12,237 nucleotides of DNA from an uncultured Eubacteriales bacterium (GTDB lineage Bacteria > Bacillota > Clostridia > Oscillospirales > Oscillospiraceae). The notes beneath the pieces were generated by a model, which ran no database searches, had not been told where the DNA came from, and worked only from the letters and a program-made list of their open reading frames with translations. A program made the translations under genes and the position numbers. Numbering within the stretch: position 1 is the stretch's first letter; each line of letters begins with the position of its first letter. Positions 1 through 6,776 of this stretch are shown in pieces. The stretch lies in assembly GCA_900549545.1 (NCBI GenBank), contig URPA01000056.1:1-12237 (forward strand). The letters run 5' to 3'.

Positions 1-89
1 CCGAAACGCGCCTGCGGGCGCAGCCAAAGGGAGAGCCAAGAGAGTGGCGCGGATTTTACACAAGAGCGCAGATTTCCAAGCACCTATTG

Positions 90-144
90 CCTCGCCTGCC
101 GCAGCAGGAGAGGTGGCTTGACGCGAAGCGGCAAGACGGAGAGG
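90..144 (+). repeat. Two-hairpin interspersed repeat, copy 1
   Basis: Hairpin A pairs 90-99 with 104-113 around a CGCA loop, with one mismatch. After a GTGG linker, hairpin B pairs 117-124 with 128-135 around a GAA loop, with one A.G mismatch at 121/131. A GACGGAGAGG tail follows. The same order (hairpin A, TGGC/TGTC-like linker, hairpin B with a GC-AAG-C core, G/A-rich tail) recurs at 5815-5868 and, on the other strand, at 205-251. This looks like a small non-coding interspersed repeat. The family name is unknown to me. Confidence 0.6.
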
Positions 145-204
145 TATTCCCTTGTGCGGTGAAGATTTGCATAAGTTGAGAGTTTCTCGCTTTGCGCGGG
201 TTAT

Positions 205-251
205 CCTCTCAGTCGGCTTCGCCGCCAGCTCCCCTTTTGCGAAAGAGGAGC
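205..251 (-). repeat. Two-hairpin interspersed repeat, copy 2 (inverted)
   Basis: Read on the minus strand this is hairpin A (228-237 with 242-251, ten positions with one mismatch, four-base loop), a TGGC linker, a short hairpin B (CGGC 214-217 with GCCG 221-224 around a three-base loop) and an ACTGAGAGG tail. It faces copy 1 from about 60 bases away. Hairpin B is shorter than in the other copies. Confidence 0.55.
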
Positions 252-450
252 CCTTGGGCGGTGCAACTCTGCGGCATTGCTGATCTGCGGTGTTTAGGAA
301 ATTTCGCTAAAATTGTGAGAAAAAAGTCAAGCTTCGTTAAAAGAAATGCAAAAAACCGGGAAATTGCCGAAATTTAATTTGTGAACAAGCAATTAACGGC
401 TTTGTTAGAAACTTATCTTGAGAAAAACGCATTTTTCTGCATAATGCTTG

Positions 451-480
451 TAGACATTTTGCGACTGGTTGTGATACAAT
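451..480 (+). promoter_or_regulatory. Probable sigma-A type promoter of the rnf operon
   Basis: A TAGACA box at 451-456 (5 of 6 to TTGACA) and a TACAAT box at 475-480 (5 of 6 to TATAAT) are separated by 18 bases, with a TG just upstream of the -10 box. Transcription would begin near 486-488 and leave a leader of about 40 bases before the rnfC start. An AT-rich stretch lies upstream. This is a prediction from consensus only. Confidence 0.5.
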
Positions 481-526
481 TTATGACGAATGAAATCCCC
501 TGTATTATATTTTCGAGGTGAAGCTA

Positions 527-1882
527 ATGTCCCATACTTTCAAAGGCGGAGTGCACCCCAATTATAATAAGGCACCGGAGATCCCGGTGAGCGTGATTAC
601 TCCGCCTGCACAGGTCGTTATCCCTATGGCTCAGCATATAGGAGCGCCCTGCAAACCCCTGGTCAGCGTGGGCGACTATGTGACGATGGGCCAGAAAATC
701 GGTGAGAACCCCGCGCCTGTCTCCGCCCCGGTGCATGCTTCTGTCTCCGGCAAGGTCGTGGCCATTGAGCCGCGCCCCCATCCGCTGGGCGACATGATCA
801 TGGCCGTGGTCATCGAGAATGACTATCAGGACACCCCCTGCACTGATCTTGCCCCTCTGACCGAGGAGCAGCTCAAGGACCCTGAGGCCATTCTGGAGCG
901 TATGCGCGAAGCCGGCGTTGTCGGCATGGGCGGCGCCATGTTCCCCACCGCGTTCAAGATCCGCGGCGGTATCGGCAAGGTCGATACCCTCATCATCAAC
1001 GGCGCCGAGTGCGAGCCTTATCTTAACGGCGACCATCTCACCATGCTCAACTTCCCCGAGCAGCTGCTCAAGGGCATTGAGCTTGTGCGCATCGCAAGCC
1101 ACGTCGACAAGGCCTACTACGGCATCGAGAAGAACAAGCAGGACGCTATCGACCTGCTCAACTCCCTTGACCCCGCCAAGTACGGCATCGAGATCGTACC
1201 CGAAGAGGTCAAGTACCCCCAGGGCGGTGAGAAGCTCCAGATAAAGGCTGTCACCGGCCGTGAGGTCAAGCCCGGCCAGCTGCCCGCCGGAGTCGGCTGC
1301 AACGTCGTCAGCACCCGCACGGCTTACGCTATCTATCAGGCCTGCTATGAGGGCAAGCCCGTTATCGAGCGTATCGTCACCGTCGCCGGCAGCGCGATGA
1401 AGGCCCCTGTCAACGCGCTCACCCGCGTGGGCACTCCCTTTGGCTACCTCGCCGAGCAGTGCGGCGGCTTTGTCAAGACCCCGCGCAAGATAGTCCTCGG
1501 CGGACCGATGATGGGCATTTGCGCCACCAGCTTTGACGCGCCCACCGTAAAGGGCACCGCCGGCGTCCTCTTCTTCACCGAGAAGGAGGACAAGACAGTT
1601 GAGAATCCTCACTGCCTGCGCTGCGGCAAGTGCATCAGCGTCTGCCCGATGAACCTCGAGCCTGTGTTCATGTATATGTATTACAGCAAGCACGATTTCG
1701 CGGGCATGGAGAAGTTCCACATCACCGAGTGCATCGAGTGCGGCAGCTGCTCTTACAACTGCCCGGCCAGAATGCCGCTGACCCATGCGTTCAAAACCGC
1801 AAAGCTCATGTTCCAGGCCAAGGCCGCCGCAGAGAAGGCCAAGGCTGAGGCGGCTGCCGCGGCAAAGGAGGCTAAACAGTGA
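527..1882 (+). CDS. rnfC: Rnf complex subunit RnfC (NADH-binding, iron-sulfur)
   Basis: RnfC is the peripheral subunit of the Rnf ferredoxin:NAD+ oxidoreductase. In the family it is where electrons meet NAD(H), and it sits on the cytoplasmic face. The 451-residue product begins MSHTFKGGVHP, a typical RnfC N-terminus. A nucleotide/flavin-binding segment GMGGAMFPT lies near residues 133-141, followed by NGAECEPY near 158-165 and a soluble-ligand-binding region. Two [4Fe-4S] motifs follow: CxxCxxCxxxCP near 363-374 and again near 402-413. The last 20 or so residues are an Ala/Lys/Glu tail. I chose the ATG at 527 because a GAGGTG ribosome site at 515-520 lies six bases before it; the in-frame GTG at 518 overlaps that site. 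It is the first gene of a six-gene operon and its stop overlaps the rnfD start. Confidence 0.97.
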   Translation: MSHTFKGGVHPNYNKAPEIPVSVITPPAQVVIPMAQHIGAPCKPLVSVGDYVTMGQKIGENPAPVSAPVHASVSGKVVAIEPRPHPLGDMIMAVVIENDYQDTPCTDLAPLTEEQLKDPEAILERMREAGVVGMGGAMFPTAFKIRGGIGKVDTLIINGAECEPYLNGDHLTMLNFPEQLLKGIELVRIASHVDKAYYGIEKNKQDAIDLLNSLDPAKYGIEIVPEEVKYPQGGEKLQIKAVTGREVKPGQLPAGVGCNVVSTRTAYAIYQACYEGKPVIERIVTVAGSAMKAPVNALTRVGTPFGYLAEQCGGFVKTPRKIVLGGPMMGICATSFDAPTVKGTAGVLFFTEKEDKTVENPHCLRCGKCISVCPMNLEPVFMYMYYSKHDFAGMEKFHITECIECGSCSYNCPARMPLTHAFKTAKLMFQAKAAAEKAKAEAAAAAKEAKQ

Positions 1883-2925
1883 AAGAAAATAACGAAAGAA
1901 TAGTTCTTGATGTTGCCTATCAGCCGCAGGAGAGAACCAATACTGACACCCGCAGCATCATGCTCGATGTCATTATCGCTCTGCTGCCCGCCGTGGCTGT
2001 GGCTGTGTGGCAGTTCGGCATCTATCCTCTGGCGGTCATCGTTGTTTCCATGGTTTCCGCCGCGTTCTTTGAGTGGGCTTACCGCAAGCTTATGAAGAAG
2101 GACAACACCGTGGGCGACCTTTCCGCCTGCGTCACCGGTATCCTGCTGGCACTGACCCTGCCCCCGGATGCGCCCCTGTACCTGCCCGTCATCGGCTCGC
2201 TGTTCGCGATAGTCGTTGTAAAGCAGCTCTACGGCGGCATCGGCAAGAACTTCCTTAACCCCGCGCTTGCGGGCCGTGCCTTCCTGCTGGCGTCCTACGC
2301 CGGCATCATGGGCCGCTACACCGTCGTCCCCAAGGCGCTGAGCGGTGTTATCGATGCGACCACCATGGCCACCCCGCTTGCCACCATGTATGACACCGGC
2401 GCAATGCCCGCCTACTATGGCTTCAAGAGCCTGTTTCTGGGCACCATCCCCGGCAGCATCGGTGAGATAAGCGCTCTGGCTCTGCTCATCGGCGGCATCT
2501 ACCTGCTCATCCGCAAGGTCATCTCCTGGCGCATCCCCGTGTCCTTTATCGGCACTGTCGCCCTGCTGACCCTTATCTTCGGCAAAGAGGGCTTCAGCAA
2601 TGGCGAGTGGATGCTCTATAACATACTTTCCGGCGGCCTCATGCTCGGCGCTATCTTCATGGCTACCGACTACTCCACCAGCCCTGTCACTACCGGCGGC
2701 CAGCTGCTCTTCGGCTTTGGCTGCGGCGCGATCACCGTGCTGATAAGATACTTCGGCGGCTTCCCCGAGGGCGTTTCCTACGCTATACTCATCATGAACC
2801 TCTGTGCATGGGCTATCGACAAGGCCTTCCACCGCCGTCAATTCGGTGTTTCCAAGGAAGACGTGGCCGCTGCAAAGGCGGCTGCCAAAGCAGCAAAGAA
2901 AGCGGCAAAGGAGGCGGCGCAATGA
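1879..2925 (+). CDS. rnfD: Rnf complex membrane subunit RnfD (covalent FMN)
   Basis: RnfD is an integral membrane flavoprotein of the NqrB/RnfD family and part of the ion-translocating core. The 348-residue product is strongly hydrophobic with several membrane helices. It has the family block GGIGKNFLNPALAGRAF near residues 119-135, a DATTMATPLA segment near 159-168 that corresponds to the covalent FMN site (Thr165 the likely attachment residue), and a conserved ATDYSTSPVT block near 262-271. Translation starts at GTG 1879, overlapping the rnfC stop as GTGA, with AAAGGAGG at 1864-1871 upstream, so the two genes are probably translationally coupled. The C-terminal 20 residues are almost only Ala, Lys and Glu, as in RnfC. 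Confidence 0.96.
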   Translation: MKENNERIVLDVAYQPQERTNTDTRSIMLDVIIALLPAVAVAVWQFGIYPLAVIVVSMVSAAFFEWAYRKLMKKDNTVGDLSACVTGILLALTLPPDAPLYLPVIGSLFAIVVVKQLYGGIGKNFLNPALAGRAFLLASYAGIMGRYTVVPKALSGVIDATTMATPLATMYDTGAMPAYYGFKSLFLGTIPGSIGEISALALLIGGIYLLIRKVISWRIPVSFIGTVALLTLIFGKEGFSNGEWMLYNILSGGLMLGAIFMATDYSTSPVTTGGQLLFGFGCGAITVLIRYFGGFPEGVSYAILIMNLCAWAIDKAFHRRQFGVSKEDVAAAKAAAKAAKKAAKEAAQ

Positions 2926-3464
2926 AAAAAATACTCAAGCTGACTCTTATCCTGTTCCTCGTCTCCGCCATCGTCGCGGGCATCCTCGGCGTTGTCAACC
3001 TCGTTACATATGAGAGAATTGAGGAGCAGCAGCGCATCAAGACCGAGAAGGCCTATGCCGCGGTTCTCGCGTCCGAGGGCTATGAGGACGTTTCCTTTGA
3101 TAAGGAGGCCTTCCCCACTGTTGATGTCATCGCCAAAGCCACCGGCGGCGAGGGTTACGTTGTGACCACCACCTTCTCCGGCGCTCAGGGCAGCATCACC
3201 ATGGCTGTCGGCGTTGATAACGATTATAAGTGCACCGGCATCTCCATCATCAAGCACGCTGAGACCTCCGGCCTCGGCGCAAATGCCGCAAGCGCCGCTC
3301 AGGTTGGCGTTGACTTCCGCGCCCAGTTCGTGGGTCAGGATGAAAACGTCGCCATCCAGAAGGCGGGCGGCGATATCGAGGCGCTCACCGGCGCTACCAT
3401 TACCTCCCGTTCTATTGCCAATGCCACCGGCAACGCTATCAGAGCGGTTGAGTCTTTGGGTTAA
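2922..3464 (+). CDS. rnfG: Rnf complex subunit RnfG (FMN-binding)
   Basis: RnfG carries a covalently bound FMN on the outer side of the membrane and passes electrons within Rnf. The 180-residue product has one N-terminal membrane anchor (residues about 5-29) and an FMN-binding domain. It includes the family segment HAETSGLGA near 112-120 and the flavinylation motif TGATITS near 156-162, with Thr159 the expected attachment residue. The ATG at 2922 overlaps the rnfD stop as ATGA and is preceded by AAAGGAGG at 2907-2914. A longer upstream extension in this frame would only read through the rnfD tail and is rejected. A flavin transferase (ApbE) would be needed for maturation; none is in the window. 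Confidence 0.95.
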   Translation: MKKILKLTLILFLVSAIVAGILGVVNLVTYERIEEQQRIKTEKAYAAVLASEGYEDVSFDKEAFPTVDVIAKATGGEGYVVTTTFSGAQGSITMAVGVDNDYKCTGISIIKHAETSGLGANAASAAQVGVDFRAQFVGQDENVAIQKAGGDIEALTGATITSRSIANATGNAIRAVESLG

Positions 3465-3478
3465 GGAGGATAGGCTGA

Positions 3479-4177
3479 ATGAATATCAAAAAACAGTTCA
3501 AAGAGGGCCTGATTACCAATAACCCCGTTCTTGTCCAGCTCATCGGTATGTGCGCGACCATGGCCATCACCACCACGCTCTTCAACGGCGTCGGCATGGG
3601 CCTGTCCGTGCTTATCATACTGACCTGCTGCAACGTTGCGGTCTCGGCCATCCGTAAGATCATCCCCGGCGAGATTCGTCTTGCCATCTTCGTTGTCATC
3701 ATCGCGGGCTTCGTCACCATCGTTGACCTGCTGCTCAAGGCCTTTATCCCCGCACTGAGCGACGCTCTGGGCGTGTTCATCCCTCTGATAGTCGTTAACT
3801 GCATCATTATCGGCCGTGCTGAGGCCTTCTGCCAGAAGAACACCATCGGCGCTTCCTTCTTCGACGGTATCTTCCAGGGCCTGGGCTACACCTGCGTGCT
3901 GATTATCATGTGCGTTGTGCGTGAGTTCCTCGGCAGCGGCCGCTTCGGCGGCGGCCTTATCGACATCACCAACGGCTTCCGCTTCACTATGGACGGCACC
4001 GGCGCCGGCATCCAGATCTTCCCGTCTGAGTTTGGCGCTTCCATCCTGACTCTGCCCTTCGGCGGCTTCCTCACTCTGGGCACGCTTATTGCCGTCATGC
4101 AGTACGCGCTCAAGAAGTCCGCAAAGAAAAAGGAGCTTGCGCAGAAGGCTGCTGAAGAAAAGGAGGGTGAAGAATAA
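3479..4177 (+). CDS. rnfE: Rnf complex membrane subunit RnfE
   Basis: RnfE is a membrane subunit of the NqrD/RnfE family that pairs with RnfA. In solved Nqr/Rnf complexes the two together hold a [2Fe-2S] cluster inside the membrane. The 232-residue product has about six membrane helices. Two cysteines fit the expected cluster ligands: Cys25 in LIGMCATMA and Cys108 in VVNCIIIGRAEAF, the latter a signature of this family. The C-terminus is a charged Lys/Glu tail (KKSAKKKE onward). The start at ATG 3479 has AAGGAGGA at 3463-3470 and lies 14 bases after rnfG. Its stop overlaps the rnfA start by one base. Confidence 0.96.
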   Translation: MNIKKQFKEGLITNNPVLVQLIGMCATMAITTTLFNGVGMGLSVLIILTCCNVAVSAIRKIIPGEIRLAIFVVIIAGFVTIVDLLLKAFIPALSDALGVFIPLIVVNCIIIGRAEAFCQKNTIGASFFDGIFQGLGYTCVLIIMCVVREFLGSGRFGGGLIDITNGFRFTMDGTGAGIQIFPSEFGASILTLPFGGFLTLGTLIAVMQYALKKSAKKKELAQKAAEEKEGEE

Positions 4178-4764
4178 TGCTTACCAATATCATTTCCATC
4201 TCTCTGGGAGCGATCTTGATAAATAACTTTATCTTCTCCCAGTTCCTGGGCATCTGCCCCTTCCTCGGCTGCTCCAGCAAGACCGACACCGCCGCCGGCA
4301 TGGGCCTGGCTGTCGTGTTCGTCATGGGCCTGGCCTCCGCTATCTGCTGGGTCATCAACACCTACATTCTCATCCCGCTGAACCTGGCCTTCCTCCAGAC
4401 CCTGGCTTTCATCCTGGTCATCGCCTCTCTGGTGCAGTTCGTTGAGATGTTCCTTAAAAAGAGCGTTCCCTCCCTGTACTCCGCACTGGGCATCTACCTG
4501 CCGCTTATCACCACCAACTGCGCGGTGCTGGGCGTTGTGCTGCTCAACGTGCAGAACAACTACAACTTCATCGAGTCCGTGGTATACGGCATCACCGGCG
4601 GCCTGGGCTTCATGCTCGCCATCGTGCTGTTCTCCACCGTCCGTGAGCGTATCCAGTTCTCCGAGTACCCCGAGTGCTTCGAGGGCTTCCCCATCTGCCT
4701 TGTTTCCGCCGCTCTGCTGGCTCTGGCCTTCATGGGCTTCAGCGGTATGCAGATATTCGCATAA
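4177..4764 (+). CDS. rnfA: Rnf complex membrane subunit RnfA
   Basis: RnfA (NqrE/RnfA family) forms a pseudo-symmetric pair with RnfE in the ion-translocating membrane core. The 195-residue product has about six helices. It shows the family segment NNFIFSQFLGICPFLG (residues 16-31, with Cys27) and ITTNCAVLG (Cys115). These two cysteines are the expected partners of RnfE Cys25 and Cys108 for the membrane [2Fe-2S] cluster. The stop-start overlap TAATG with rnfE, and AGGAGGG at 4161-4167, suggest coupled translation. The length is normal for the family. Confidence 0.96.
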   Translation: MLTNIISISLGAILINNFIFSQFLGICPFLGCSSKTDTAAGMGLAVVFVMGLASAICWVINTYILIPLNLAFLQTLAFILVIASLVQFVEMFLKKSVPSLYSALGIYLPLITTNCAVLGVVLLNVQNNYNFIESVVYGITGGLGFMLAIVLFSTVRERIQFSEYPECFEGFPICLVSAALLALAFMGFSGMQIFA

Positions 4765-4779
4765 GGAGGGTATGAGATT

Positions 4780-5577
4780 ATGAATTCTATTCTTCTTGCA
4801 ATAGCTGTCCTCGGCGGCATGGGCGCGCTGTTCGGCCTGATTCTGGCCGTGGCCGCCAAGGTTTTCTATGTTGAGGTCGACCCCAAGCAGGAGGCCGTCC
4901 GTGAGTGCCTGGCCGGCGCAAACTGCGGCGGCTGCGGCTACCCCGGCTGTGACGGTTACGCCGCCGCTGTCGCCAAGGGCGAAGCGCCCACCAACCGCTG
5001 CGTTGCCGGCGGTGCTGAGGCCGCCGCGAAGATCGCCGAGATTATGGGCGTCTCCGCCGGTGCGGCTGAAAAGATGGTGGCATTTGTGCCCTGCTCCGGC
5101 ACTGAGGGTCACGCCGAGATGCGCTTTAACTACAACGGTCCTGTTGACTGCCGCGCCGCCATGCTCTTTGGCGGAAAGAGCAACAAGACCTGCACCTTCG
5201 CCTGCATCGGGCTTGGCAACTGCACCAGAGTGTGCCAGTTCGACGCGATCCACATTGTTGACGGCGTTGCCAAGGTTGACCGCTCCAAGTGCGTCGGCTG
5301 CGGCGCCTGCGCCGAGGCCTGCCCGAAGAGCATCATCAAGCTCATTCCCGAGAGCCAGAAGATCATGCCCGCGTGCAGCAACAAGGACAAGGGCGCGAAG
5401 GTCATGAAGATGTGCGATTACGGCTGCATCGGCTGCATGAAGTGCCAGCGCGAGTGCCCGGCCGACGCTATCACCGTTGTGGATAATCTTGCCGTGGTCG
5501 ATCCCTCCAAGTGCGTCCAGTGCGGTCACTGCGCCGACATCTGCCCCCGCCACATCATTAACTACTTCGGCAAATAA
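4780..5577 (+). CDS. rnfB: Rnf complex subunit RnfB (multi-cluster ferredoxin-type)
   Basis: RnfB is the iron-sulfur subunit that exchanges electrons with soluble ferredoxin. The 265-residue product starts with one membrane helix (about 4-28). A proximal cluster motif carries Cys43, Cys49, Cys52 and Cys57 within CGGCGYPGC. A C-terminal array of cysteine clusters follows: Cys138/142/148/152, Cys171/174/177/181, Cys212/216/219/222/226 and Cys245/248/251/255, enough for about four more [4Fe-4S] centres. The ATG at 4780 has AAGGAGGG at 4763-4770; an ATG at 4772 hits a stop after three codons. RnfB ends the operon, as in other clostridial rnfCDGEAB loci, and a terminator follows 13 bases after its stop. 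Confidence 0.96.
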   Translation: MNSILLAIAVLGGMGALFGLILAVAAKVFYVEVDPKQEAVRECLAGANCGGCGYPGCDGYAAAVAKGEAPTNRCVAGGAEAAAKIAEIMGVSAGAAEKMVAFVPCSGTEGHAEMRFNYNGPVDCRAAMLFGGKSNKTCTFACIGLGNCTRVCQFDAIHIVDGVAKVDRSKCVGCGACAEACPKSIIKLIPESQKIMPACSNKDKGAKVMKMCDYGCIGCMKCQRECPADAITVVDNLAVVDPSKCVQCGHCADICPRHIINYFGK

Positions 5578-5590
5578 GCAAAGCATGATA

Positions 5591-5624
5591 AAAAAGCACC
5601 TGAGCAAACGCTCAGGTGCTTTTT
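5591..5624 (+). terminator. Intrinsic terminator of the rnf operon, probably bidirectional
   Basis: A perfect 15-bp stem pairs 5591-5605 with 5610-5624 around an AAAC loop. The right arm ends in five T residues. Read on the minus strand the same stem ends in a run of six T, so it could also stop transcripts arriving from the convergent PhzF gene. It begins 13 bases after the rnfB stop. Confidence 0.92.
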
Positions 5625-5894
5625 GCGCGGTTGGGGAGCATGAAGTTCATATGGCGATAAGACCTATTTCCGGGCTCCACTTTAGTAGTCGGGGGACGAA
5701 CCAATAATTGTTTCCTTTAATTAATTCGTTTCTGAATGTCGTGAATCATCTTTACAAGGCTCGGCTCAGAGGGGGTGAATGGGGTGCAATTCAAGCAACC
5801 ACCGCGCTAAACTTGCTTCCCCCTCCGGGGGAAGTGTCAAGACGCAAAGCGGCTTGACGATAGGGGGAACAAAGGTTGATCGCACAAAATTCAA
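5625..5894. other. Gene-free convergent gap between rnfB and the PhzF gene
   Basis: Apart from the terminator at its left edge and the two-hairpin repeat at 5815-5868, I see no gene or recognisable RNA. A short open frame at 5779-5970 spans the repeat and runs antisense into the PhzF gene, and is taken as chance. Around 5700-5740 the DNA is AT-rich. Confidence 0.5.
5815..5868 (+). repeat. Two-hairpin interspersed repeat, copy 3
   Basis: Hairpin A is a perfect 8-bp stem (5816-5823 with 5827-5834, loop TCC). Hairpin B pairs 5837-5845 with 5849-5857 around AAA, with an A.G mismatch at 5842/5852 in the same place as in copy 1. The outer pairs of hairpin B differ from copy 1 (CAAG/CTTG here, TTG/CAA there) yet still pair, so the structure is kept while the bases change. 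It lies between rnfB and the PhzF gene, outside any gene. Confidence 0.65.
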
Positions 5895-6680
5895 TCACGC
5901 CTCAAAATATATCTCTGCCTTGGAGAAGAGGGCGGCTTTGCCGCGCAGGACGGTGCGCTCACCGTTATAGGTGCAATACAGCACGCCGCCGCGCCGTGAG
6001 GCCTGATAGGCGGTAAGCTCGGTCTTTCCCAGAGCCTTTGCCCAGAGGGGGATGACATGGCAGTGCCCTCTGCCGCAGACAGGGTCTTCGACTACATTGC
6101 ATTTAGGCGCGAAGCTGCGGGTCACGCAGTCATAATTTCCGCCATGGGCGGTGATATGGAAGCAGACACCGTCGAGCGCGCGGATAACTTCAAGATTCGG
6201 AACGACGGCTCTTACCTGCGCCTCGTTCTCGAGCACACAGACCATGTCCGCACCCATGTATGCCTTGAGCGGCTTTACGCCGATGGCGCGACAGATTTCA
6301 TCCGTGACCGGCACTGGGCTGAGCTCAAAGGACGGGAAGTCCATGACCAGCAGCTCACCCTCACGCTTGACGGTCAAAGTTCCGCTGAGCGTTGAAAACT
6401 CCACCTTGCTGAGGTCAGGCTCAATGAACGTCATTATCACAAAGGCGGTTGCAAGGGTTGCGTGGCCGCAGAGCTCTACCTCGCCGCCGGGAGTGAACCA
6501 GCGCAGATGATAGCCCTCGCCCTCGCGGACGGTGAAGGCCGTCTCAGATAGGTTGTTTTCAATGGCAATTTTCTGCATTGTCTCCTCCGGCAGCCATCGC
6601 TCCATAACACAGACCGCCGCGGGATTGCCCGCAAAGACCTTGCCGGTAAAAGCGTCAACAACGTATTGATTAAGCTTCAT
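5895..6680 (-). CDS. PhzF-family isomerase/epimerase-like protein
   Basis: The 261-residue product belongs to the PhzF family, named after the phenazine pathway isomerase and related to diaminopimelate epimerase. Most members have unknown substrates. The N-terminus MKLNQYVVDAF, the NP-A segment near 19-21, NLSETAF near 43-49 (Glu46 matches the PhzF catalytic Glu), GGEVELCGHATLA near 65-77 and a DPVCGRGHC block near 199-207 are family blocks. Where PhzF has a GSAH-like sequence after DPV, this protein has GRGH, so substrate handling may differ. I start at ATG 6680 because AAGGAG lies just upstream at a normal distance; the in-frame GTG at 6689 directly abuts that site. No phenazine genes are nearby. 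It diverges from a MocR-type regulator, its probable controller. Confidence 0.88.
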   Translation of the reverse strand: MKLNQYVVDAFTGKVFAGNPAAVCVMERWLPEETMQKIAIENNLSETAFTVREGEGYHLRWFTPGGEVELCGHATLATAFVIMTFIEPDLSKVEFSTLSGTLTVKREGELLVMDFPSFELSPVPVTDEICRAIGVKPLKAYMGADMVCVLENEAQVRAVVPNLEVIRALDGVCFHITAHGGNYDCVTRSFAPKCNVVEDPVCGRGHCHVIPLWAKALGKTELTAYQASRRGGVLYCTYNGERTVLRGKAALFSKAEIYFEA

Positions 6681-6709
6681 TTGTGTCACTCCTTATTTTT
6701 GTTGCTTTC

Positions 6710-6738
6710 ATTGTAAACCCATGTTACAATACATACAA
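6710..6738 (-). promoter_or_regulatory. Candidate promoter of the PhzF gene
   Basis: On the minus strand a TTGTAT box (6738-6733) and a TACAAT box (6715-6710) are separated by 17 bases, about 30 bases upstream of the PhzF start. The -35 match is weak (3 of 6). Both boxes are themselves half-sites of the inverted repeats in this region. Confidence 0.4.
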
Positions 6739-6739
6739 T
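6711..6739 (+). promoter_or_regulatory. Candidate promoter of the MocR-type regulator gene
   Basis: TTGTAA at 6711-6716 (4 of 6) and TACAAT at 6734-6739 (5 of 6) are 17 bases apart. Transcription would start near 6746, about 30 bases before the chosen ATG. It overlaps the opposing PhzF promoter almost completely, so the two probably compete or share control. Confidence 0.45.
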
Positions 6740-6776
6740 ATCAAAATTGTATGGAAAACAATCTGGGGGGATCAAA

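Larger units (their letters stand above)
1..526. other. Gene-free leader region upstream of the rnf operon
   Basis: I see no convincing gene here. One short open frame at 192-377 runs straight through a hairpin repeat, has no family resemblance and is treated as chance. The left part (1-260) is GC-rich and holds two short two-hairpin repeats listed separately. The part from about 296 to 450 is clearly AT-rich, with runs of A and T, and leads into the probable rnf promoter at 451-480. No tRNA, riboswitch or attachment site was recognised. Confidence 0.6.
6710..6753. promoter_or_regulatory. Two adjacent inverted repeats, likely operator for the MocR regulator
   Basis: Two perfect inverted repeats lie side by side between the divergent genes. 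The first is ATTGTAA at 6710-6716 with TTACAAT at 6724-6730, spacer seven. The second is CATACAAT at 6732-6739 with ATTGTATG at 6746-6753, spacer six. All four arms share the core TACAAT/ATTGTA. The arms coincide with the predicted -35 and -10 boxes of both promoters, so a protein bound here could control both genes. That the MocR protein binds is inference from position. Confidence 0.6.

Noticed and set aside
192..377. 61-codon open frame in the leader region
   Set aside because: It runs through the copy 2 hairpin repeat, has no good ribosome binding site and its product shows no recognisable feature.
379..419. Possible redox-sensing Rex operator before rnf (TTGTGAACAA at 379-388 and TTGTTA at 402-407)
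   Set aside because: Neither has the second half-site at the spacing required by the Rex consensus (TTGTGAA/TTGTTAA facing its complement), so only isolated half-sites in AT-rich DNA are present.
524..1786. Long open frame on the minus strand over rnfC, and similar long antisense frames over rnfD, rnfE-rnfB and the two dehydratase-family genes
   Set aside because: They are shadows caused by the strong third-position GC bias of the real genes. Their products are low-complexity Ala/Gly/Leu/Asp/His mixtures with no family resemblance and no matching ribosome sites.
4780..5577. The iron-sulfur protein as a stand-alone polyferredoxin
   Set aside because: The N-terminal membrane helix, the CGGCGYPGC motif and its place as the last gene of rnfCDGEAB identify it as RnfB.
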